A stretch of DNA of 62,451 nucleotides from contig SVOR01000005.1 in the NCBI GenBank assembly GCA_015066295.1, positions 1 to 62,451 on the forward strand, in the 5' to 3' direction. The translations under genes were made by a program, and so were the position numbers. Source of the stretch: Oscillospiraceae bacterium (GTDB lineage Bacteria; Bacillota; Clostridia; Oscillospirales; Acutalibacteraceae). Below, one piece after another: positions 60,070 through 62,451 of the stretch; the stretch's first letter is position 1; each line of letters begins with the position of its first letter. The notes beneath the pieces were generated by a model. The model did not search any database, was not told where the DNA came from, and saw only the letters and a program-made list of their open reading frames with translations.

Positions 60070-60831
60070 ATGAAAAAACTATTAAAAACCGTTGTCTGCA
60101 TAGTTTTGCTTGCTATAATAGGTGCTTTCTCGGTCTCGGCGGCAGCCTTGCCAACCCAGACCGACGCCTTTTTTGTTAACGACTATGCCGACGTAATAAG
60201 CAGTGAAACCGAAAATAAAATATATTCGCAGGGCGAAAATCTATATAATGCCTGCAAGGCACAGGCTGTTGTTGTAACGGTTGACTCACTCGACGGCGAG
60301 CCGATTGAGGACTATGCTTATGAGTTGGCAAACGAGTGGGCACTGGGCGATAAGGATGAGGACAACGGCGTGCTAATTCTGCTCGCAGTAAAGGACAGAG
60401 AGGTCAGAATCGAGGTTGGCAGCGGTCTTGAGGGTGCGCTGCCCGACAGCAAAACGGGTCGCATTATTGACACCTACGGCATAGAATATTTTTCTCGTGA
60501 CGATTTTTCATCGGGTCTTGCCAGCGTTTATAATTCGGTTGTCAACGAAATATATATAGAGTACGGTTTAGAACCCGACAAAAACTATAAACCGGTTGAA
60601 AAAGGTAAGTCCACCTTCGAAATTATAATTAGTATAATTGTTGTAGTAATTGTTGTTCTATCCTTTTTTAGTCGCGGCGGCAGGGGCGGATTTATGTTTT
60701 TTCCGTTTTTTATAGGTCGCGGCGGTTATCACGGTGGCTATAACGGCGGCTACCGCGGTGGCGGTGGATTTGGCGGCTTTTCAGGCGGTGGCGGCGGCTT
60801 TTCGGGCGGCGGCGCTTCACGAAGGTTTTAA
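60070..60831 (+). CDS. TPM domain protein with glycine-rich tail (YgcG-like)
   Basis: The 253-residue protein has a signal peptide (VVCIVLLAIIGAFSVSAAA), a TPM_phosphatase domain (FVNDYADVISSETENKIYSQ, ELANEWALGDKDEDNGVLIL, VRIEVGSGLEGALPDSKTGR), a membrane helix (FEIIISIIVVVIVVLSFFSR) and a glycine-rich tail ending GGGGGFSGGGASRRF. The arrangement typifies bacterial partners of LemA. The ATG begins 1 bp after lemA with no clear ribosome site, so it depends on translational coupling. Function is unestablished; membrane or envelope stress roles are proposed for relatives. Confidence 0.92.
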   Translation: MKKLLKTVVCIVLLAIIGAFSVSAAALPTQTDAFFVNDYADVISSETENKIYSQGENLYNACKAQAVVVTVDSLDGEPIEDYAYELANEWALGDKDEDNGVLILLAVKDREVRIEVGSGLEGALPDSKTGRIIDTYGIEYFSRDDFSSGLASVYNSVVNEIYIEYGLEPDKNYKPVEKGKSTFEIIISIIVVVIVVLSFFSRGGRGGFMFFPFFIGRGGYHGGYNGGYRGGGGFGGFSGGGGGFSGGGASRRF

Positions 60832-60866
60832 AATGTAAAAAAACAGTAAAAATCTCACATTTTTTC

Positions 60867-60895
60867 TTGACAACAATAAAAAATGAGAGTATTCT
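60867..60895 (+). promoter_or_regulatory. gdhA promoter within an inverted repeat
   Basis: TTGACA (60867-60872) and TATTCT (60890-60895) are 17 bp apart. CTCACATTTTTT (60854-60865) and AAAAAATGAGAG (60878-60889), complementary at 11 of 12 positions, flank the -35 hexamer. The repeat could be an operator or a terminator of the upstream unit. Confidence 0.7.
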
Positions 60896-60925
60896 TAAAA
60901 AATAGAAATAATGGAGGGGAAAACA

Positions 60926-62278
60926 ATGTTAAAGAGTGAATATTTAAAAAGTGTTTACGAAACAGTTGTTAAGCGCAATCCCGGTGAAAAGGAATTTCAC
61001 CAGACTGTTGCTGAAGTTCTTGAGTCTATCGAACCCGTTGTAATGGCTCGTCCTGAGTACGAGAAATACGGCGTAATTGAAAGAATGGTAGAACCCGAGA
61101 GACTTATTAAATTCCGCGTATCATGGGTTGATGATAACGGCAAGGTGCAGGTTAACCGCGGCTTCCGTGTACAGTTTAACTCTGCTATTGGTCCGTACAA
61201 GGGTGGTCTTCGTTTCCATCCGACAGTAAATGAAAGCATTATGAAGTTCTTAGGCTTCGAGCAGACCTTTAAAAACTCACTTACCACACTTCCTATGGGC
61301 GGCGGTAAGGGTGGTTCTGATTTCGACCCGCAGGGCAAATCAGACGCTGAGGTTATGCGCTTCTGCCAGAGCTTTATGACCGAACTTTCTAAGCACATCG
61401 GTGCCAATACCGACGTTCCCGCAGGTGATATCGGTGTAGGTGCTCGTGAGGTTGGCTATCTTTACGGTCAGTACAAGCGCCTTAGAAACGAATTCACAGG
61501 CGTGCTTACCGGTAAGGGCCTTTCATACGGCGGCTCACTCATTCGTCCCGAGGCAACAGGCTTTGGTGCAGTTTACTATGCAGTAGAGATGCTCAAGCAC
61601 TTTGGCGACGATATTAAGGGCAAGACCTTTGCTATCTCGGGCTTCGGTAACGTTGCTTGGGGTACCGTTAAGAAGGTTAACGAGCTTGGCGGTAAGGTTG
61701 TTACCATTTCGGGTCCCGACGGCTACGTTTACGACCCCGATGGTGTTGCTACCGAGGAAAAGATTAACTATATGTTAGAGATGCGTGCTTCTTGCCGCAA
61801 CCGCGTTCAGGACTATGCCGATAAGTTCGGTGTTGAGTTCTTCCCGGGTCAGAAGCCCTGGGGCGTTAAGGCTGACATCATTATGCCTTGCGCTACTCAG
61901 AACGAGGTTGACGTTGCTGAGGCTAAGCAGATTATCGCTAACGGTGTTAAGTACTACGTTGAGGTTTCAAATATGCCCACAACCAACGAGGCAGTTGCAC
62001 TTCTTAAGGAGAACGGCGTAATCGTTGCTCCCTCTAAAGCTGTTAATGCCGGCGGTGTTGCTGTTTCGGGTCTTGAAATGTCACAGAACTCTATGCGCTA
62101 CAACTGGAGTGCTGAAGAGGTTGACGAGAAGTTAAAGACCATTATGCGCGACATCTTTACAAGCAGTGTAAAGGCCGCAAACAGATACGGTCTTGGCGAC
62201 GACCTCGTTGCAGGCGCTAACATTGCAGGCTTCGAAAAGGTTGCAGAGGCTATGGTTGCACAGGGTATTGCTTACTAA
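60926..62278 (+). CDS. gdhA: Glutamate dehydrogenase (likely NADP-specific)
   Basis: The 450-residue hexameric-type enzyme interconverts 2-oxoglutarate plus ammonia and glutamate. VNRGFRVQFNSAIGPYKGGL RFHP holds substrate lysines, LPMGGGKGGSDFDPQGKSD holds the catalytic-lysine region, and FAISGFGNVAWGTVKKVNEL is the NAD(P)-binding GxGNVA fold near residue 240. ATG 60926 follows GGAGGGG. Codon use is strikingly biased (GGT, CTT, AAG, TAC), suggesting high expression. The length and GKSDAEVMRFCQSFMTEL match the GdhA family of anaerobic Firmicutes and enterics. Confidence 0.96.
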   Translation: MLKSEYLKSVYETVVKRNPGEKEFHQTVAEVLESIEPVVMARPEYEKYGVIERMVEPERLIKFRVSWVDDNGKVQVNRGFRVQFNSAIGPYKGGLRFHPTVNESIMKFLGFEQTFKNSLTTLPMGGGKGGSDFDPQGKSDAEVMRFCQSFMTELSKHIGANTDVPAGDIGVGAREVGYLYGQYKRLRNEFTGVLTGKGLSYGGSLIRPEATGFGAVYYAVEMLKHFGDDIKGKTFAISGFGNVAWGTVKKVNELGGKVVTISGPDGYVYDPDGVATEEKINYMLEMRASCRNRVQDYADKFGVEFFPGQKPWGVKADIIMPCATQNEVDVAEAKQIIANGVKYYVEVSNMPTTNEAVALLKENGVIVAPSKAVNAGGVAVSGLEMSQNSMRYNWSAEEVDEKLKTIMRDIFTSSVKAANRYGLGDDLVAGANIAGFEKVAEAMVAQGIAY

Positions 62279-62292
62279 TATTCTACATAACA

Positions 62293-62451
62293 AAAAAGAG
62301 TTGTCGAAGGGAGAACACTTCTTTACGAAGTGTCTCCCTTTGTTTTTTATATAAAAATGACACTTTCAAATTCTGAAAGTGCCATAGTGGGTTACATACT
62401 TTGAAATTTACCTATCTCAAAACAAGAATGAAAGACGATATTGTGAGACAG
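62293..62451. repeat. Second copy of the hairpin-rich repeat element (copy B, truncated by the window end)
   Basis: After the gdhA stop, AAAAAAGAGTTGTC leads into a 34-bp hairpin (62307-62340) and then sequence nearly identical to copy A for the remaining bases (62341-62451 with 39179-39289). Both copies span 145 bp from hairpin start to GTGAGACAG. The leading hairpin is the exact reverse complement of that in copy A, while the following sequence is in the same orientation. The right end lies outside the window. Confidence 0.9.

Overview
The window looks like a chromosomal segment of a spore-forming, anaerobic, Gram-positive bacterium of class Clostridia, probably a gut Oscillospirales-type lineage. 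The evidence is moderate-to-low GC, strong AGGAGG-type ribosome binding sites, a SpoIID homologue, a cysteine T-box in front of cysE-cysS, and an mnmE-mnmG-rsmG-parB/noc block. The species cannot be named from the sequence alone.

Region 1 (about 1-28.7 kb) is one long, entirely plus-strand surface-polysaccharide operon. It opens with a consensus promoter (TTGACA-17-TATAAT, 217-245) and closes at a bidirectional hairpin (28713-28734). A PglE/EpsN-like aminotransferase and a PglC-like phosphoglycosyl transferase start it. Glycosyltransferases, a pyruvyl transferase, an F420-hydrogenase-beta-like protein, an EpsG-type polymerase, UDP-glucose dehydrogenase and a flippase follow. A distinctive cassette comes next: two ATP-grasp ligases, a PLP-transferase-fold protein, a GNAT and an SLC13-type carboxylate transporter. 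The distal part supplies nucleotide sugars: a VioA-like aminotransferase with RfbA and RfbB (dTDP-4-amino-4,6-dideoxyhexose), and CapE-CapF-CapG (UDP-N-acetyl-L-fucosamine) interleaved with two uncharacterised nucleotidyltransferase-family proteins. The AT-rich middle contains two decayed genes: an internally deleted EpsG copy and a glycosyltransferase-like remnant. Base composition changes visibly near 19.9 kb, suggesting a swapped central cassette.

Region 2 (28.7-34.1 kb) is a mixed accessory zone. It holds a YfcE-type phosphodiesterase; three small overlapping genes behind a sigma-E-like promoter; an AT-rich gap with DnaA-box-like inverted repeats; a divergent ribbon-helix-helix-like/Xre regulator pair with twin operators; an ADP-ribosylglycohydrolase plus four-helix-bundle (S23/IVP) operon; a striking array of seven mini-hairpins; two tRNA genes (Glu-UUC, Met-CAU); and a DUF1015 protein.

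Region 3 (34.2-44.1 kb) carries a Gld-like ABC transporter operon (ATPase, permease, GldG-like, DUF4340), a 396-bp hairpin-rich repeat element, then a calcium-loop lipoprotein, a two-component system and a DUF1385 membrane protein.

Region 4 (44.1-62.3 kb) is housekeeping: prmC, recA, recX, rimO, pgsA, a Cys T-box with cysE-cysS, a TrmN6-like methyltransferase, rsmI, spoIID, a membrane protein, a Noc-like ParB, rsmG, mnmG, mnmE, lemA, a TPM protein and gdhA. A second copy of the hairpin-rich repeat begins after gdhA and runs off the end.

The best candidates for something undescribed are (i) the mini-hairpin array beside the four-helix-bundle/ADP-ribosylglycohydrolase operon, together with the related dispersed hairpin element that appears to insert into terminator loops and whose leading hairpin is exactly inverted between copies, and (ii) the ATP-grasp/PLP/GNAT/SLC13 decoration cassette in the polysaccharide operon.
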